Part shown: one piece after another, positions 51,155 through 61,778 of the stretch
Numbering within the stretch: position 1 is the stretch's first letter
Layout: the number at the start of each line of letters is the position of its first letter
Assembly: GCA_017537365.1 (NCBI GenBank)
Contig: JAFYKZ010000030.1
Span: 1-64,000 of the forward strand
Source of the DNA: Clostridia bacterium
GTDB taxonomy: Bacteria > Bacillota > Clostridia > Oscillospirales > Acutalibacteraceae
DNA length: 64,000 nucleotides
Direction of reading: 5' to 3'
Notes under the pieces: model-generated
Told to the model about the DNA's origin: nothing
Seen by the model: the letters and a program-made list of their open reading frames with translations, nothing else
Databases searched by the model: none
Translations under genes and position numbers: made by a program

Positions 51155-51787
51155 ATGCAAACTTGTTATATTTTTTCTGCGGCAGAAGGATTGCCCCAAA
51201 AGCTTGAAATAAAAAAAGAAGACCTTATTATTGCTGCCGATTTAGGATTTGAAAACGCAAAAAAATCAGGTGTTAAACCCGATGTTGTTTTAGGTGATTT
51301 CGATTCGTTGGGTTATGAGCCTGAAAATATAGAAATTATAAAACATCCTGTAAGAAAAGATGATACCGATACCTTGCTCGCCATAAAGGTAGGACTGGGC
51401 AGAGGTTATAAAAAATTTGTGATTTACGGTGGCACAGGCGGAAGACTGGACCATACAATAGCTAATATTCAGTCGCTTGCCTTTTTGGCTGAGAATAATG
51501 CTTTTGGCATTTTAAAGGGCGATAAATATTGCGTTACGGCAATTAAAAACCGCTCGGTTTCGTTTAGTGAAAAAGCAAAGGGAAATGTTTCGGTTTTCGC
51601 TTTTGAAAAGGCTTCGGGCGTTAATATTTCAGGGCTTTTATATGAAATTCAAAATGCCGAGCTTTCGCCTTATTTTCCGCTTGGAGTAAGTAATGAATTT
51701 ATAGGAAATAAGTCGGAAATCAGCGTTAAAAACGGAACGCTTATAATTAATTATGACGGAGACGAAGAAACAGCTAGTATAAAATAA
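51155..51787 (+). CDS. thiN: Thiamine pyrophosphokinase
   Basis: A 210-residue enzyme converting thiamine to thiamine diphosphate with ATP. The family motifs are IAADLGFENAKKSG, VLGDFDSLG, HPVRKDDTDTLLAIK and GGTGGRLDHTIANIQ, followed by the beta-sandwich C-terminal domain. AAAGGA precedes the ATG. It is a single-gene unit with its own promoter and a strong terminator. Confidence 0.95.
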   Translation: MQTCYIFSAAEGLPQKLEIKKEDLIIAADLGFENAKKSGVKPDVVLGDFDSLGYEPENIEIIKHPVRKDDTDTLLAIKVGLGRGYKKFVIYGGTGGRLDHTIANIQSLAFLAENNAFGILKGDKYCVTAIKNRSVSFSEKAKGNVSVFAFEKASGVNISGLLYEIQNAELSPYFPLGVSNEFIGNKSEISVKNGTLIINYDGDEETASIK

Positions 51788-51819
51788 AAATGTTGCCGCA
51801 AAAAGCGGCAACATTTTTT
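51786..51819. terminator. Bidirectional terminator between thiN and the amidase gene
   Basis: A perfect stem (AAAATGTTGCCGC / GCGGCAACATTTT) with an AAAA loop and a T run on the plus strand. Confidence 0.93.
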
Positions 51820-54019
51820 ATGCATTATTCGAGGTTTGGTCGTCAGAGGTTTCCTCGTCTTTTGGAGGAGTGCTGGAAGTTTCAGGCTCAGATGTCTCAG
51901 GCTGAGAATTTTCAGGCTCAGACGGGGTTTCGGGTTCGGATGGGGTATCGGGCTCTGACGGAATTTCGGGAGGAGTTTCGGGTTCCTCGGTTAGCGGAAC
52001 ATCGTCAGGCGAGGAGGCTAAGAAATAATCTGCTATACCTCTTGAAATTGCGATAGCTTTTTTATTTAAAGAAGCATCGCTTACCATATTCTGATAATCG
52101 TATGTATTAGAAATAAAGCCGTTTTCAGTAAGAACAACGGGGCAATAGCTCGACCTTGCCATATAGTAATAATGCCAACTGAGCTTTGAGGATTTATAAA
52201 GTCCTGTGGCTTTTGTATAAGAATAAACAAGCTCGGCAGCTTTTTTGGAAAAAGGCTGTGAATAAAATGCACCGAATCCGTTGGGTGTTGAACTGGTAGA
52301 TGAATCGTGATGAATAGCGATACAAAAATCAGGCTTCAAATTTTTGAGCATCTTAATTTTATCATCATTTGAAGAGGTTGTGTTTGATGTTCTGGTCATA
52401 TAAACAGTAGCACCAATGCTTTGAAGCTGGGCTTTTATTTTATTAGCCAAAGCTAAATTACGATTGGCTTCACTATAAGAGGTTCCACCAACACCTACTG
52501 CACCTGGGTCTTTACCGCCATGACCTACATCAATTAAAATCTTAACTCCAGTAAGGTCGACACCGTAGGAATTAGATGCTTTTTTTACTCTTGCAGGGTT
52601 TAAAAACTCAAAAACTAATTGACCGCTTGAATTATAATGAGCATCCCATCCGTAGAAACCGCCTTTTTCTCTCAAATAAAGCCTCAATGTATAGTCGGAT
52701 TTATTTTTGATTATCTTGGCAGAAGAAAACAGAGTGTTGGTTTTTGGTATATCAATATTTCCTGTTAAAACGGTTGCGTAGCAAAATGTTATATCAATAT
52801 ACTGATAGGTTACAGCCGAAATACTGTAATCTTGTTTTGATGGGTTTGTATAAGATTGGGGGAGAATATCAAAATAAAACGGAGCTTTCCACATTGTGTC
52901 AAGAGTTAAAACGGTATGATTACCCTCGGTTTCAAATGAGGAAATGTTAATTTCGTTATGGTCGGGGAGAGTGCCCGCATATTCTTTAACGATTTTAACC
53001 GTTTCGTTAGTTGGGATATTCTTTTTTGAAGTGTAAACCTGTCTTCCGCAACGAAGCACCGCATATTCTTTTTTGGTGCTTCCGCTTTGATAATAAACAT
53101 ATCCTGAGGCACTGTAATCTACTGTGCCTTTTGGTAGATAGTTATTTGTAGGTCTTGACCAGTCGTTAGTAGACTTAGCGTCAAAGGTTTCGGCTTCATA
53201 GGCTATGATTTCGGTAATTTTACCTGTTCCTACATTTATATATTTGCCGCCGAGCGGGGCAGAATTCGGGTTATAGTTAACAACGATTTCTGCTTTTTTG
53301 CAGGTTATATTACCCGAACTGAAACTTTCGGTTTTTCCGTTTAAAGTAGCTTTAAAGGTGATTTTGCCTAAGTTTTTATTTTGGGTTGTGGACGGAAGCT
53401 TAAATGCGCCTATAAAATCTGTAAAAACTTCGGATTTTTCGCTTGTTTCATTTTGAGCGGTATATTCCTTTAAGGTTATGGTAGTGCCGTTAAAGGTGGC
53501 AGTAACAGTGCTTCCTTTTCTGGCGGTAGCCGAAACTGCTAAGGTTGAGCCGCTTTTATAAGTTTGAGCAGAGGAAGGACTGTAACTTTTAAGGATTATA
53601 TAGCGGTAATTAACAGTGTAAACATAACTTTTTTCTTTATGAACAAAGGTAAAGGTGTTTTTACCCTCTTTAAGTTCAACTGTTACCGAGAAAACGCCGT
53701 CATCAGTAAGCGAGACTTCCTTGCCGTTTAAGGTTACAGGGTCTTTTGTATTTGATTTTCCTGAAAATGTATAATGATTTTCGGTGGTTGTAACATTAGT
53801 TTTAGTTGGATTAAAAATTTGAAAATCGGGGATTTTTTCGGGTTCGGGTGTACTGCTTATCTCAGGGATAGATTCGGAAGAAACATCAGAAACTGAGGAT
53901 AAATCACCATCAGTATGAACGGTTTTATCGGCTAAATGAACAACCAAAACAGCAGAGCCCACCCCGATTAATACTGATAATAAAACTGAGCATATTATAA
54001 TTATTGTTTTCTTAGACAT
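51818..54019 (-). CDS. N-acetylmuramoyl-L-alanine amidase, membrane-anchored
   Basis: A 733-residue envelope protein. One N-terminal TM helix (about 5-30) is followed by a Ser/Thr/Glu linker, Ig-like beta repeats (about 70-250) and further beta domains, then an amidase_3 catalytic domain (about 490-680). The zinc site is complete: LIDVGHGGKDPGA, SEANRN, AIHHDSS and LTENGF. The C-terminal tail (about 690-733) is Pro/Glu/Ser-rich with PSEPE repeats, possibly wall-spanning. The domain cleaves the MurNAc–L-Ala bond. Confidence 0.92.
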   Translation of the reverse strand: MSKKTIIIICSVLLSVLIGVGSAVLVVHLADKTVHTDGDLSSVSDVSSESIPEISSTPEPEKIPDFQIFNPTKTNVTTTENHYTFSGKSNTKDPVTLNGKEVSLTDDGVFSVTVELKEGKNTFTFVHKEKSYVYTVNYRYIILKSYSPSSAQTYKSGSTLAVSATARKGSTVTATFNGTTITLKEYTAQNETSEKSEVFTDFIGAFKLPSTTQNKNLGKITFKATLNGKTESFSSGNITCKKAEIVVNYNPNSAPLGGKYINVGTGKITEIIAYEAETFDAKSTNDWSRPTNNYLPKGTVDYSASGYVYYQSGSTKKEYAVLRCGRQVYTSKKNIPTNETVKIVKEYAGTLPDHNEINISSFETEGNHTVLTLDTMWKAPFYFDILPQSYTNPSKQDYSISAVTYQYIDITFCYATVLTGNIDIPKTNTLFSSAKIIKNKSDYTLRLYLREKGGFYGWDAHYNSSGQLVFEFLNPARVKKASNSYGVDLTGVKILIDVGHGGKDPGAVGVGGTSYSEANRNLALANKIKAQLQSIGATVYMTRTSNTTSSNDDKIKMLKNLKPDFCIAIHHDSSTSSTPNGFGAFYSQPFSKKAAELVYSYTKATGLYKSSKLSWHYYYMARSSYCPVVLTENGFISNTYDYQNMVSDASLNKKAIAISRGIADYFLASSPDDVPLTEEPETPPEIPSEPDTPSEPETPSEPENSQPETSEPETSSTPPKDEETSDDQTSNNA

Positions 54020-54036
54020 ATCTATTTTCCTTTAAT

Positions 54037-57000
54037 TTAGAGTGCTTTTTTTAGTTCGGTTACAAGGTCGGACATTTTTTGTCCCTTGTTTAACCTTACA
54101 GTATAAACCGGTTTTCCTGAGGCATTTAGTAAAAACCTGTTACCGAAATAATCGGAAAGGCGGCTTGCAACCTCAGGTTTAATTGAATTTATATGAAGAA
54201 TCGCGGTGTTTGAAGTGCCGGTTATTTCGGCAATATCCGCCGCGGCGGCTTTGTTTCTGAGGATAGCTATATCTATAAGCCCCGTAACTGATTTCGGTGG
54301 TTCACCGAAACGGTCGCAAAGCTCGTCTATAACATCTAGCGAATCCTCGTCGGTTTGAATGTTTGCAATTCTTTTATAAATGCCGAGTCTTGCGGAAAGC
54401 GATTCAATATAGCTTTCGGGAATATGAGCCGAAACATTAAGGTCGATAGTGCAAGGAATATCGTCTTTTGGCAATTCGCCGTTTTGCTCGTTTACTGCCT
54501 CGGATAAGAGTTTTAAATACATATCATAGCCTACTGATTCCATATTTCCGTGTTGGTCGGCGCCCAAAATACTTCCTGCACCTCTGATTTCAAGGTCGCG
54601 CATTGCGATTTTAAAGCCCGAGCCAAACTCGGTGTATTCTCTTATAGCTTCGAGTCGTTTAGAGGCTATATCAGATAACTGCTTGTTAGCACCAAAGCAA
54701 AAATAGGCATAAGCGCGCCTTGGAGAACGACCCACTCTGCCTCTCAACTGATGTAGTTGAGCAAGTCCCATTCGGTCGGCATCCTCAATTATAAGGGTGT
54801 TTGCATTTGGAACATCAACACCTGTTTCTATAATGGTTGTGCAAACCAAGACATCAATTTCATGCTCTAAAAGTTGTTTCCAAACCTTAGTTAGCTCATC
54901 CTCGGTCATTTTACCGTGGGCAATTCCGAAATTGACATCAGGGAGCTTTTGTTTTAGCTTAAATGCGCATCTTTCAATCGTTTCAACCCTGTTATGAAGA
55001 TAATAAACCTGACCGTTTCGCCTGATTTCTTTTCTTATTGCATCGGTTATAACACCGAGGTTATATTCCAAAACATAAGACTGAACAGGGTGGCGGTCTC
55101 CCGGTGCTTCGTCTATGGAGGACATATCTCTAAGTCCCGACATTGCCATATTAAGAGTTCTCGGTATCGGAGTTGCGCTTAAAGTTAAAATATCAACAAA
55201 GGGATAAAGCTCTTTAAGTCTCTCCTTTTGGGCAACACCAAAGCGTTGCTCCTCGTCTATAATAACTAAACCTATATCCTTAAACTCAACATCCTTTGAT
55301 ATGAGGCGGTGGGTTCCAACCACCATATCAACCCTGCCGCATTTAAGGTCAGAAATGATTTTCTGCTGAGCTTTTGGGGTAACAAAACGGTTTAAAAGTT
55401 TAACATTTATTGGCATTTCGCCGAAGCGACGAATTATTGTGTTATAGTGTTGCATAGCAAGAATGGTTGTTGGAACTAACAAGGCACATTGTTTACCCTC
55501 GCTTATGCATTTAAAAGCGGCTCTTAAAGCAACCTCGGTTTTACCAAAACCAACATCGCCGCAAAGAAGTCTATCCATAGGAACATTACGCTCCATATCG
55601 CCCTTGATTTCATTAACGCAACGAAGCTGGTCCTCGGTTTCATCATACGGAAAGCGTCTTTCAAAATCATTTTGCAAATCATTATCAGGTCCGAAAGCAT
55701 ATCCTTTAACTGACATTCGTTTAGCGTATAAAGCGGTTAACTGTTTTGCCATATCAGCAACGGCTTTTTTAACTCGGTGTCTTGTCTTTTGCCATTCGGC
55801 GCCGCCTAATCTATGAAGCTTAATACCTCCGTTTTCGGTTGCCGCACCAATATAACGGGAAACTAAATCAAGCTGGGTTACAGGAACATATAAAACATCA
55901 CTTTTAGCGTATTTGATTTTGATATAATCCTTTGTAACTCCTGCATTTGTAATGCGGTTGATACCATCAAAAATACCGATACCGTGCGCCTCGTGAACAA
56001 CATAGTCTCCAATGTGAAGCTCTTCGAGCGAGCCGATTTCTTTTGCATTTTTTGGTCGTTTTCTTTTTTTCTTTTCTTCGCCTTGAATATGGCGGTGGGT
56101 TATGAGAAGAAAGTTTTGAGAGGGTATTTCAAAACCGCTTGATAAACCGCCTAGGCTTACCGTAACAGAGGATTTTATTTCTTTTGGGTTTGCCTCAAAA
56201 ACGGCAGAAAAACCTTTATCGCAAAGTTCATTGGTTAATACCTTTGCGGCGCGTTCTTCACCCGAAAGGATAATAACCTTGCCCTTTTGCTCGGCGATAT
56301 AGCTTATATCCTCGCATAAAACATTAAGGTCGCCGCTCCAAGCGGTTGAACGCTTGAAGTTAAAGTTAATAATATCTTTAAGCTTTAATTCATAGGAAGT
56401 TCGAGGAAAGTTTTCGAGCAAAATCGCATTCTCGCATTTTTGCCAGAATTCTCCCTTTTCTAACCATAATTTAGCTGTTTTGGCGGATAAAAAACCATCT
56501 TCTAAAAAGCTTTCGGTATCCGCAGAGGCTTGAATGTCTATTGATTTAAACCGCTCGTTTATTCCTGCGGTTTCGCTAACGAAAATAAGTGTATCCTTTA
56601 AATAATCAAAAATGGTTGAATTCTCAGGGTATATTAGGGGTAAATATCTGTCAGGAAGTATTGAAATGCCGTTTTCTAGGGCATTTATATCGTTTGATAG
56701 TATCTTTTTTTGAGGGTCGGTTAGCTTTTTAGTGTTATTTTGATAATCGGTTAAGGTTTTTGCTAATTCTTGCGGGTTGAAAAGAAGCTCGCAAGCTGGG
56801 GTTATTTCTATAACATCTGCATTTTCTGTTCTGCGCTGAGTTTCTATATCAAAAAAAGAAATACTGTCAATCTCGTCTCCCCAAAACTCTATTCTTAACG
56901 GGTTATTCGAATTAACAGGGAAAATATCAAAAATACCGCCTCTTATCGCAAACTGACCTTTACCTTCGCAAAGTTCTGTTCGGGTGTAACCTGCGCTTAA

Positions 57001-57465
57001 AAGCTTATCGGTTAAATCTGAGGTTGAAATTTCATCTGCGGTTTTTAAAGAAAATCTTGATTTCTTTAAAATTTCTGGCGGGACAGTATATTGCAAAGCC
57101 GCATCAATAGAAACCGTAAGCAGCTCAAAAGCCCCATCTGCGAGGGCAGATAGGGTGTCTGTTCTTTTTTGTTCGTATTCTTTTGAATATCCGCTTATAT
57201 TACCGATACAGTAATCCCTGAGCGGAAAATTAACCGTTTTAAGTCCCAACGCTTTGGCATCATCTGCTAAGGAAATGGCAGATGCTTCGTCGTGAGTTAT
57301 AACGGCTAGCTTTTGCCCTGCTTTTTTAAATACAGCTAAAAGTAAAATCGCCTTGTGAATAGGGGAGAGCCCTGTTAATGCAAGGGGAAGTCGGTTTTTT
57401 TCTATGCTGTTTAAAAATGAGGCAAAATCAGGGTCCTTAAAGAGTATGTTGCTTAAAAATTCCAT
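54037..57465 (-). CDS. mfd: Transcription-repair coupling factor
   Basis: An 1142-residue ATPase that removes RNA polymerase stalled at DNA lesions and recruits UvrA. A UvrB-like N-terminal module is followed by the RNA-polymerase-interacting domain ([17 protein letters not shown]). The translocase has Walker [19 protein letters not shown], the DEEQRFGV box, and motif VI region [11 protein letters not shown]-terminal D7 domain ends the protein. It lies 17 bases upstream of the amidase gene and eight bases after pth. Confidence 0.97.
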   Translation of the reverse strand: MEFLSNILFKDPDFASFLNSIEKNRLPLALTGLSPIHKAILLLAVFKKAGQKLAVITHDEASAISLADDAKALGLKTVNFPLRDYCIGNISGYSKEYEQKRTDTLSALADGAFELLTVSIDAALQYTVPPEILKKSRFSLKTADEISTSDLTDKLLSAGYTRTELCEGKGQFAIRGGIFDIFPVNSNNPLRIEFWGDEIDSISFFDIETQRRTENADVIEITPACELLFNPQELAKTLTDYQNNTKKLTDPQKKILSNDINALENGISILPDRYLPLIYPENSTIFDYLKDTLIFVSETAGINERFKSIDIQASADTESFLEDGFLSAKTAKLWLEKGEFWQKCENAILLENFPRTSYELKLKDIINFNFKRSTAWSGDLNVLCEDISYIAEQKGKVIILSGEERAAKVLTNELCDKGFSAVFEANPKEIKSSVTVSLGGLSSGFEIPSQNFLLITHRHIQGEEKKKRKRPKNAKEIGSLEELHIGDYVVHEAHGIGIFDGINRITNAGVTKDYIKIKYAKSDVLYVPVTQLDLVSRYIGAATENGGIKLHRLGGAEWQKTRHRVKKAVADMAKQLTALYAKRMSVKGYAFGPDNDLQNDFERRFPYDETEDQLRCVNEIKGDMERNVPMDRLLCGDVGFGKTEVALRAAFKCISEGKQCALLVPTTILAMQHYNTIIRRFGEMPINVKLLNRFVTPKAQQKIISDLKCGRVDMVVGTHRLISKDVEFKDIGLVIIDEEQRFGVAQKERLKELYPFVDILTLSATPIPRTLNMAMSGLRDMSSIDEAPGDRHPVQSYVLEYNLGVITDAIRKEIRRNGQVYYLHNRVETIERCAFKLKQKLPDVNFGIAHGKMTEDELTKVWKQLLEHEIDVLVCTTIIETGVDVPNANTLIIEDADRMGLAQLHQLRGRVGRSPRRAYAYFCFGANKQLSDIASKRLEAIREYTEFGSGFKIAMRDLEIRGAGSILGADQHGNMESVGYDMYLKLLSEAVNEQNGELPKDDIPCTIDLNVSAHIPESYIESLSARLGIYKRIANIQTDEDSLDVIDELCDRFGEPPKSVTGLIDIAILRNKAAAADIAEITGTSNTAILHINSIKPEVASRLSDYFGNRFLLNASGKPVYTVRLNKGQKMSDLVTELKKAL

Positions 57466-57472
57466 AAAAGCC

Positions 57473-58063
57473 TCAACTATTGTATTTGTTCATAGCCGAA
57501 TCAATCGAGCGGGTTATTATTTCTTTTATGGCTAAAACGGCATTATCGCAAGCATTATTCAGCGGTTCTTTTTCTTCCGCTTTAAATTTGCTTAAAACCC
57601 AATCGGCTAAATTATAATCGGGGTGAGGTTTAGCTCCAACACCGATTTTAATTCTCGCAATATTATCTGTTCCTAAAAGTTCAATAATATCGCGCATACC
57701 TTTTTGACCGCCGTCGCTTCCTTTTCTTCTGATTCGAAGCTTGCCAACAACAAGAGAAATATCGTCTTGTATAACGATTATTCTGTCAGAAGGGATTTTA
57801 TAAAAGGAAGAAGCTTCTAAAACCGCTTTGCCTGAATTGTTCATATAGGTTTCGGGTTTTATAACAAGTATACGGCTGTCTTTAAGTTTATATTCGCCTA
57901 TTTTAGCGCTGAATTTAATTTTGTTAAAGCTGAAATTTTCTTTTTGGGCTAGTTTATCGACCGTTATAAAGCCGACATTATGTCTTGTGTTTTCATAGGT
58001 GATTCCGGGGTTGCCGAGACCTACTATAAGCCAATCATAAGTTGATTTTGATTTAAAAAACAT
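57473..58063 (-). CDS. pth: Peptidyl-tRNA hydrolase
   Basis: A 196-residue enzyme that recycles tRNA from drop-off peptidyl-tRNA. The active site is GLGNPGITYENTRHNVGF (catalytic His in TRHN), with KPETYMNNSG and IQDDISL. A GSDGGQKGMRDII stretch binds tRNA. ATG at 58063 has AAGGA upstream, and the N-terminal about 12 residues precede the catalytic fold. pth-mfd is a common gene order in Firmicutes. Confidence 0.96.
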   Translation of the reverse strand: MFFKSKSTYDWLIVGLGNPGITYENTRHNVGFITVDKLAQKENFSFNKIKFSAKIGEYKLKDSRILVIKPETYMNNSGKAVLEASSFYKIPSDRIIVIQDDISLVVGKLRIRRKGSDGGQKGMRDIIELLGTDNIARIKIGVGAKPHPDYNLADWVLSKFKAEEKEPLNNACDNAVLAIKEIITRSIDSAMNKYNS

Positions 58064-58073
58064 CTTAAATTCC

Positions 58074-58553
58074 TTAAAGAGAGATTTTAATTTCTTTATT
58101 TGCCGAGGTATAAGGTCTGTATTTAACGCCTGCTGTGTCAAACATACGCTTTGAGGCTAAAACACTGTCTGAATCGGCATATTTATCAGAAGCATAAACA
58201 ACCTCGGTTATACCCGACTGAATAATCGCTTTTGCACATTCGTTGCAAGGGAATAGGGTTGTATAAACGGTGCAACCTCTAACCGAGCCCACCGCACAGT
58301 TTAAAATAGCGTTAAGCTCCGCGTGGCAAACATATAAATATTTTGAATCGAGAGCGGTATCTTTTTTATCCCAAGGAAATTCGTCATCACTGCAACAGCG
58401 AGGCATACCGTTATATCCCATAGAAAGTATGCGCTTATCACTATTTACTATGCAAGCGCCAACCTGAGTTGAGGGGTCTTTGCTTCTCATAGCAGAAAGC
58501 GAGGCGATACCCATAAAATATTCGTCCCAGCTTAAATAATCAAGTCTTTTCAT
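58074..58553 (-). CDS. dCMP deaminase (ComEB-like)
   Basis: A 159-residue zinc deaminase converting dCMP to dUMP for dTMP synthesis. The zinc site is CHAELNAILNC and PCNECAKAIIQSG. DPSTQVGACIVN and the catalytic region fit the dCMP/ComEB family. ATG at 58553 is favoured over a GTG at 58562, because GAGGTG then serves as the ribosome-binding site. Confidence 0.92.
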   Translation of the reverse strand: MKRLDYLSWDEYFMGIASLSAMRSKDPSTQVGACIVNSDKRILSMGYNGMPRCCSDDEFPWDKKDTALDSKYLYVCHAELNAILNCAVGSVRGCTVYTTLFPCNECAKAIIQSGITEVVYASDKYADSDSVLASKRMFDTAGVKYRPYTSANKEIKISL

Positions 58554-58602
58554 TTTCTTCACCTCATAGTATGATTTTATACTATTTCAAATCATTTTGC
58601 AA

Positions 58603-59775
58603 TTATTTTTTATCTTCTTTAACACTTATTAAAGTCGCAATAATCATTGCAACGGGGAATATGGCAACTGTTAAGAAGCCAAATTTTAACTCAAGCTTAT
58701 CAGCAACAACACCTAAAAGCCAAGGACCTATTGAGCAACCAATATCTCCAAGCATTGCAAATGCTGAAAACATAACCGCGCCGCCATTTTTAAAATCCTT
58801 AGCGCCTGCGGAATAAGTTCCCGGCCAAAAAATACTAACGGTGAAGCCACAAAGCGCACAGAATATTAAAGCTATAAACTGTATTTGGCAGAAAGCAACC
58901 GTAACATAGCAGATAAAACACAATGAGCTTAAAATAACCATCAATTTTTTAAAGGAAATTCTATCGCTTATTTTGGCATACCAAATTCTGCCCGCACCCA
59001 TAAATATTGCAAAAGCGCAAGGACCTGCTAAATCACCGATAGTTTTTGAAACATTTAGTGTTTGTTGTGCAAACATAGAAGCCCATTGAGCCATAGCAAT
59101 TTCGCTTGCTCCCGCGCAAAGCATCATAATTAAATAGCATCTGAAACGGCGAGAGGAAAAAAGCTTTTTAAAGCTATCTTGCTTTTGTTCTTTTTCAGGC
59201 TCTATTACAGGTGATTTTAAAAACATAAAAAAGTTGAATAGAGGAACTAAGCTCCAAATAAGCGGTATATATGCCCAATTATTAAATCCTGTTATGAAAA
59301 TCATAGCGGTTGTAACTAAAACAGTGAAAACCTGACCCCAACAGTAAAAAGAGTGAAGCACCGCCATATTACCAACTTTATTTTTTGTTGGTAGCATTTC
59401 AACCATAGGACTTATAACAACCTCAATGAGTCCGCTTCCAAAGGCGGTTATGGTCATAGCAATAAGTATTGCAAGATATGTATTATGCATAATCCGGGGT
59501 AAAATACCGAGCAAGCATAAGCCTATGAAAGCTGAAATTTGCGCCAAAACGCAAGCTCTTTTATAACCTATGTATTTTAAAATTTTAGGGGTGAAAAAAT
59601 CGGTTGCCATTTGGGTCAAAAAGTTTACTAAAATTATTCTGCCTAATTGCTCGTAATTCAGGGCATAAATATCCTGCAAAGCAATAAAAAGAATAGGCAA
59701 GAAGTTATTAACTATTGCTTGAACGATATAGCCTATATAACAAGCAACTTTTGTTACGGTGAAGCTTTTACTCAT
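58603..59775 (-). CDS. Major facilitator superfamily transporter
   Basis: A 390-residue secondary transporter with about 12 transmembrane helices and a central cytoplasmic loop (about 180-200, KSPVIEPEKEQKQDS). The overall pattern resembles fucose/sugar-type or YfkF-type MFS proteins, but no substrate motif is clear. It overlaps the HAD phosphatase gene by eight bases, so the two are co-translated. Confidence 0.88.
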   Translation of the reverse strand: MSKSFTVTKVACYIGYIVQAIVNNFLPILFIALQDIYALNYEQLGRIILVNFLTQMATDFFTPKILKYIGYKRACVLAQISAFIGLCLLGILPRIMHNTYLAILIAMTITAFGSGLIEVVISPMVEMLPTKNKVGNMAVLHSFYCWGQVFTVLVTTAMIFITGFNNWAYIPLIWSLVPLFNFFMFLKSPVIEPEKEQKQDSFKKLFSSRRFRCYLIMMLCAGASEIAMAQWASMFAQQTLNVSKTIGDLAGPCAFAIFMGAGRIWYAKISDRISFKKLMVILSSLCFICYVTVAFCQIQFIALIFCALCGFTVSIFWPGTYSAGAKDFKNGGAVMFSAFAMLGDIGCSIGPWLLGVVADKLELKFGFLTVAIFPVAMIIATLISVKEDKK

Positions 59776-60433
59776 TTTTAGTACCTTTAATAATATCTAA
59801 AATTTCGTTTGGTGTTTCTACTATGTATTCAGCGCCATTTTCTAAAAGTTCGGATTTTACTCTGAATCCCCAAAGAACACCGACACCGATAGCGCCTGAA
59901 TTTACTGCAACGGCACAGTCCATACCTGAATCACCTATAAACAAACATTCAGAGGGCTCTACGCCTAACTCTTTTATGATTTCGAGAGTGAGTGTAGGGT
60001 CGGGCTTTGCGGGGTATCCTTCTCTTTTTCCGCAGATAATATCAAAATAAAAACTTCCTAAAATTTTCGATACAACCTCTTCGGCAGGCTTTTGAGCTTT
60101 ATTTGATATAACGGCAGTTTTAAGGTTTAGTTTTTTTATATCTTCTAAAAGCTTAATTATGCCGTCATAAGCATAGGTATTATCAGCAAAATGAATTTTA
60201 TAGTGTTCTAAAAACTTTTCTAAAACCTTTTGTTTGGTTTCGGTATCGCGGAAAGCCTCAGGCAAAACCCTTTCAATCAATTTCGGCATACCGTCGCCAA
60301 CGAAGTATTTATATTTTTCGGTTTCGTGGGTAGGAAATCCGAAATATGTTAAGGCATAGTTACAACTAGAAGCTAAATCCTCTAATGAGTTAACAAGAGT
60401 GCCGTCTAAATCGAATAAAACTGCTTTAATCAT
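59768..60433 (-). CDS. HAD-family hydrolase, phosphoglycolate phosphatase-like
   Basis: A 221-residue HAD phosphatase. The nucleophile and acid are in LFDLDGTLVNS, motif II in AVISNKA, and the metal motif in FIGDSGMDCAVA. The helical cap (about 15-80) is of the Gph/PGP type. ATG at 60433 has GGAGG upstream; the longer frame is discarded. Substrate could be phosphoglycolate or another small phosphoester. It is co-translated with the MFS transporter. Confidence 0.9.
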   Translation of the reverse strand: MIKAVLFDLDGTLVNSLEDLASSCNYALTYFGFPTHETEKYKYFVGDGMPKLIERVLPEAFRDTETKQKVLEKFLEHYKIHFADNTYAYDGIIKLLEDIKKLNLKTAVISNKAQKPAEEVVSKILGSFYFDIICGKREGYPAKPDPTLTLEIIKELGVEPSECLFIGDSGMDCAVAVNSGAIGVGVLWGFRVKSELLENGAEYIVETPNEILDIIKGTKNE

Positions 60434-60450
60434 AAACTTCCTCCATATAC

Positions 60451-60480
60451 AAAAAACCCCTAAGCCAAAGCTTAGGGTTA
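60451..60480 (-). terminator. Terminator of rpmB
   Basis: On the minus strand AACCCTAAGC / GCTTAGGGGTT with a TTTG loop and a six-T run, 22 bases beyond the rpmB stop. Confidence 0.9.
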
Positions 60481-60501
60481 TTTGCAAGAAATTATTATCA
60501 A

Positions 60502-60690
60502 TTAGATAGCTCTGGTAACCTTACCGGAACGCAAGCAACGGGTGCAAACATTGATACGGCGGGGCGAACCGTTTACGATTGCCTTAACCTTCTTAACATT
60601 GGGCTTCCAGGTTCTGTTGGTGCGTCTGTGTGAGTGAGAAACCTTAATACCGAAAGCAATTTCTTTGTTGCAGATATCACATTTAGCCAT
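60502..60690 (-). CDS. rpmB: 50S ribosomal protein L28
   Basis: A 62-residue L28 of the zinc-ribbon (C+) type: CDIC near the N-terminus and CTRCL near the C-terminus give four zinc ligands. The HSHRRTNRTWKPN core is typical. The AAGGAGG site and ATG at 60690 define the start; the longer frame is rejected. The presence of the four cysteines means it is the zinc-dependent paralogue, so a zinc-free copy may exist elsewhere. Confidence 0.97.
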   Translation of the reverse strand: MAKCDICNKEIAFGIKVSHSHRRTNRTWKPNVKKVKAIVNGSPRRINVCTRCLRSGKVTRAI

Positions 60691-60747
60691 GGTCTGCACC
60701 TCCTTCAATAATTTGTGAAACGGACATAATTCCGCATAGCAAAGACT

Positions 60748-60776
60748 ATAATATCATACTATGTCGAAAAAATCAA
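60748..60776 (-). promoter_or_regulatory. SigA-type promoter of rpmB
   Basis: Minus strand TTGATT (60776-60771), a 17-base spacer, and TATTAT (60753-60748). Confidence 0.8.
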
Positions 60777-60793
60777 GTGTTTTTTTTATATTT

Positions 60794-61777
60794 TTAATAT
60801 TCGCTTCTTCCTGGTCTGCTCATAAGGTCGTAAAGCGCGGTTTTTGCATCCTCATTTTTATAAAGAATATCATAGCATTTTGATATAATAGGCATTTCTA
60901 TATTATATTTTTTGGCTAGTTCATAAGCCATTAAGGTTGCATAATAGCCTTCAACTGTTCCTGTTTCTTTTAATGCGGTCTCAATATCCATACCGCTGCC
61001 AACTTTGTTTCCAAATCGGTTGTTTCGGCTATGAACTGACATGCAGGTAACTATTAAATCACCAACACCTGTAAGACCTGAGAAAGTGGCTTCATGAGCG
61101 CCCATGCAAACACCTAAACGGCAAATTTCAGCAAGACCTCGGGTTATTAATGCGGCTTTTGTATTATCTCCCAGTTTCAGACCGTCGCATATACCTGCGG
61201 CAATAGCAATAACATTTTTAAGCGCACCGCCAAGCTCAACACCTGTTAAATCAGATGAGGTATAAATTCTTAAAACATTTGAAGATAAGATGTTTTGAAC
61301 TGCCTGAGCGGCATATAGAGAATCAGATGCGGCAACGAGCGAGGTTGGTATTTTTCTTGCAACCTCTTCCGCGTGAGATGGGCCGGAAAGTATAACTATA
61401 GGTGAAGAGGGAAGTTCCTCTTTTATTACCTGAGAAAGACGGTTTAAGGTATTCTTTTCAAGACCTTTTGCAACATTAACAACAATACCTATATCTTTGC
61501 AAGTTGATAGTTTATGCGCAACCTCGCGAACAGCGGATGAGGGGGTTGCTATAATAGTTATCGTATCACCTTCAACCTCGGATATATCATCAGTAATATT
61601 AATATCATCAGGCAAGGTTATACCAGCCAGTAACTTTTCATTACCGCGTTTTTCGCGCAGAAGCTCAACCTCTTCTTTAAACGGAGACCATAAGGATACC
61701 TCGCAACCGTTATTATAAGAGCATAGCGCCAATGCCATACCGAAACCGCCTGAGCCTAAAACTGTAATCTTAGCCAT
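60794..61777 (-). CDS. gpsA: Glycerol-3-phosphate dehydrogenase [NAD(P)+]
   Basis: A 327-residue enzyme reducing dihydroxyacetone phosphate to sn-glycerol 3-phosphate for phospholipids. The nucleotide site is ITVLGSGGFGMALA. The catalytic Lys lies in VELGGALKNVIAIAAG and the substrate-binding stretch is LTGVGDLIVTC. ATG at 61777 is chosen because GGAAGGG is upstream and the nucleotide-binding strand begins there. It directly follows plsY, giving a der-plsY-gpsA operon typical of Firmicutes. Confidence 0.96.
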   Translation of the reverse strand: MAKITVLGSGGFGMALALCSYNNGCEVSLWSPFKEEVELLREKRGNEKLLAGITLPDDINITDDISEVEGDTITIIATPSSAVREVAHKLSTCKDIGIVVNVAKGLEKNTLNRLSQVIKEELPSSPIVILSGPSHAEEVARKIPTSLVAASDSLYAAQAVQNILSSNVLRIYTSSDLTGVELGGALKNVIAIAAGICDGLKLGDNTKAALITRGLAEICRLGVCMGAHEATFSGLTGVGDLIVTCMSVHSRNNRFGNKVGSGMDIETALKETGTVEGYYATLMAYELAKKYNIEMPIISKCYDILYKNEDAKTALYDLMSRPGRSEY

Positions 61778-61778
61778 A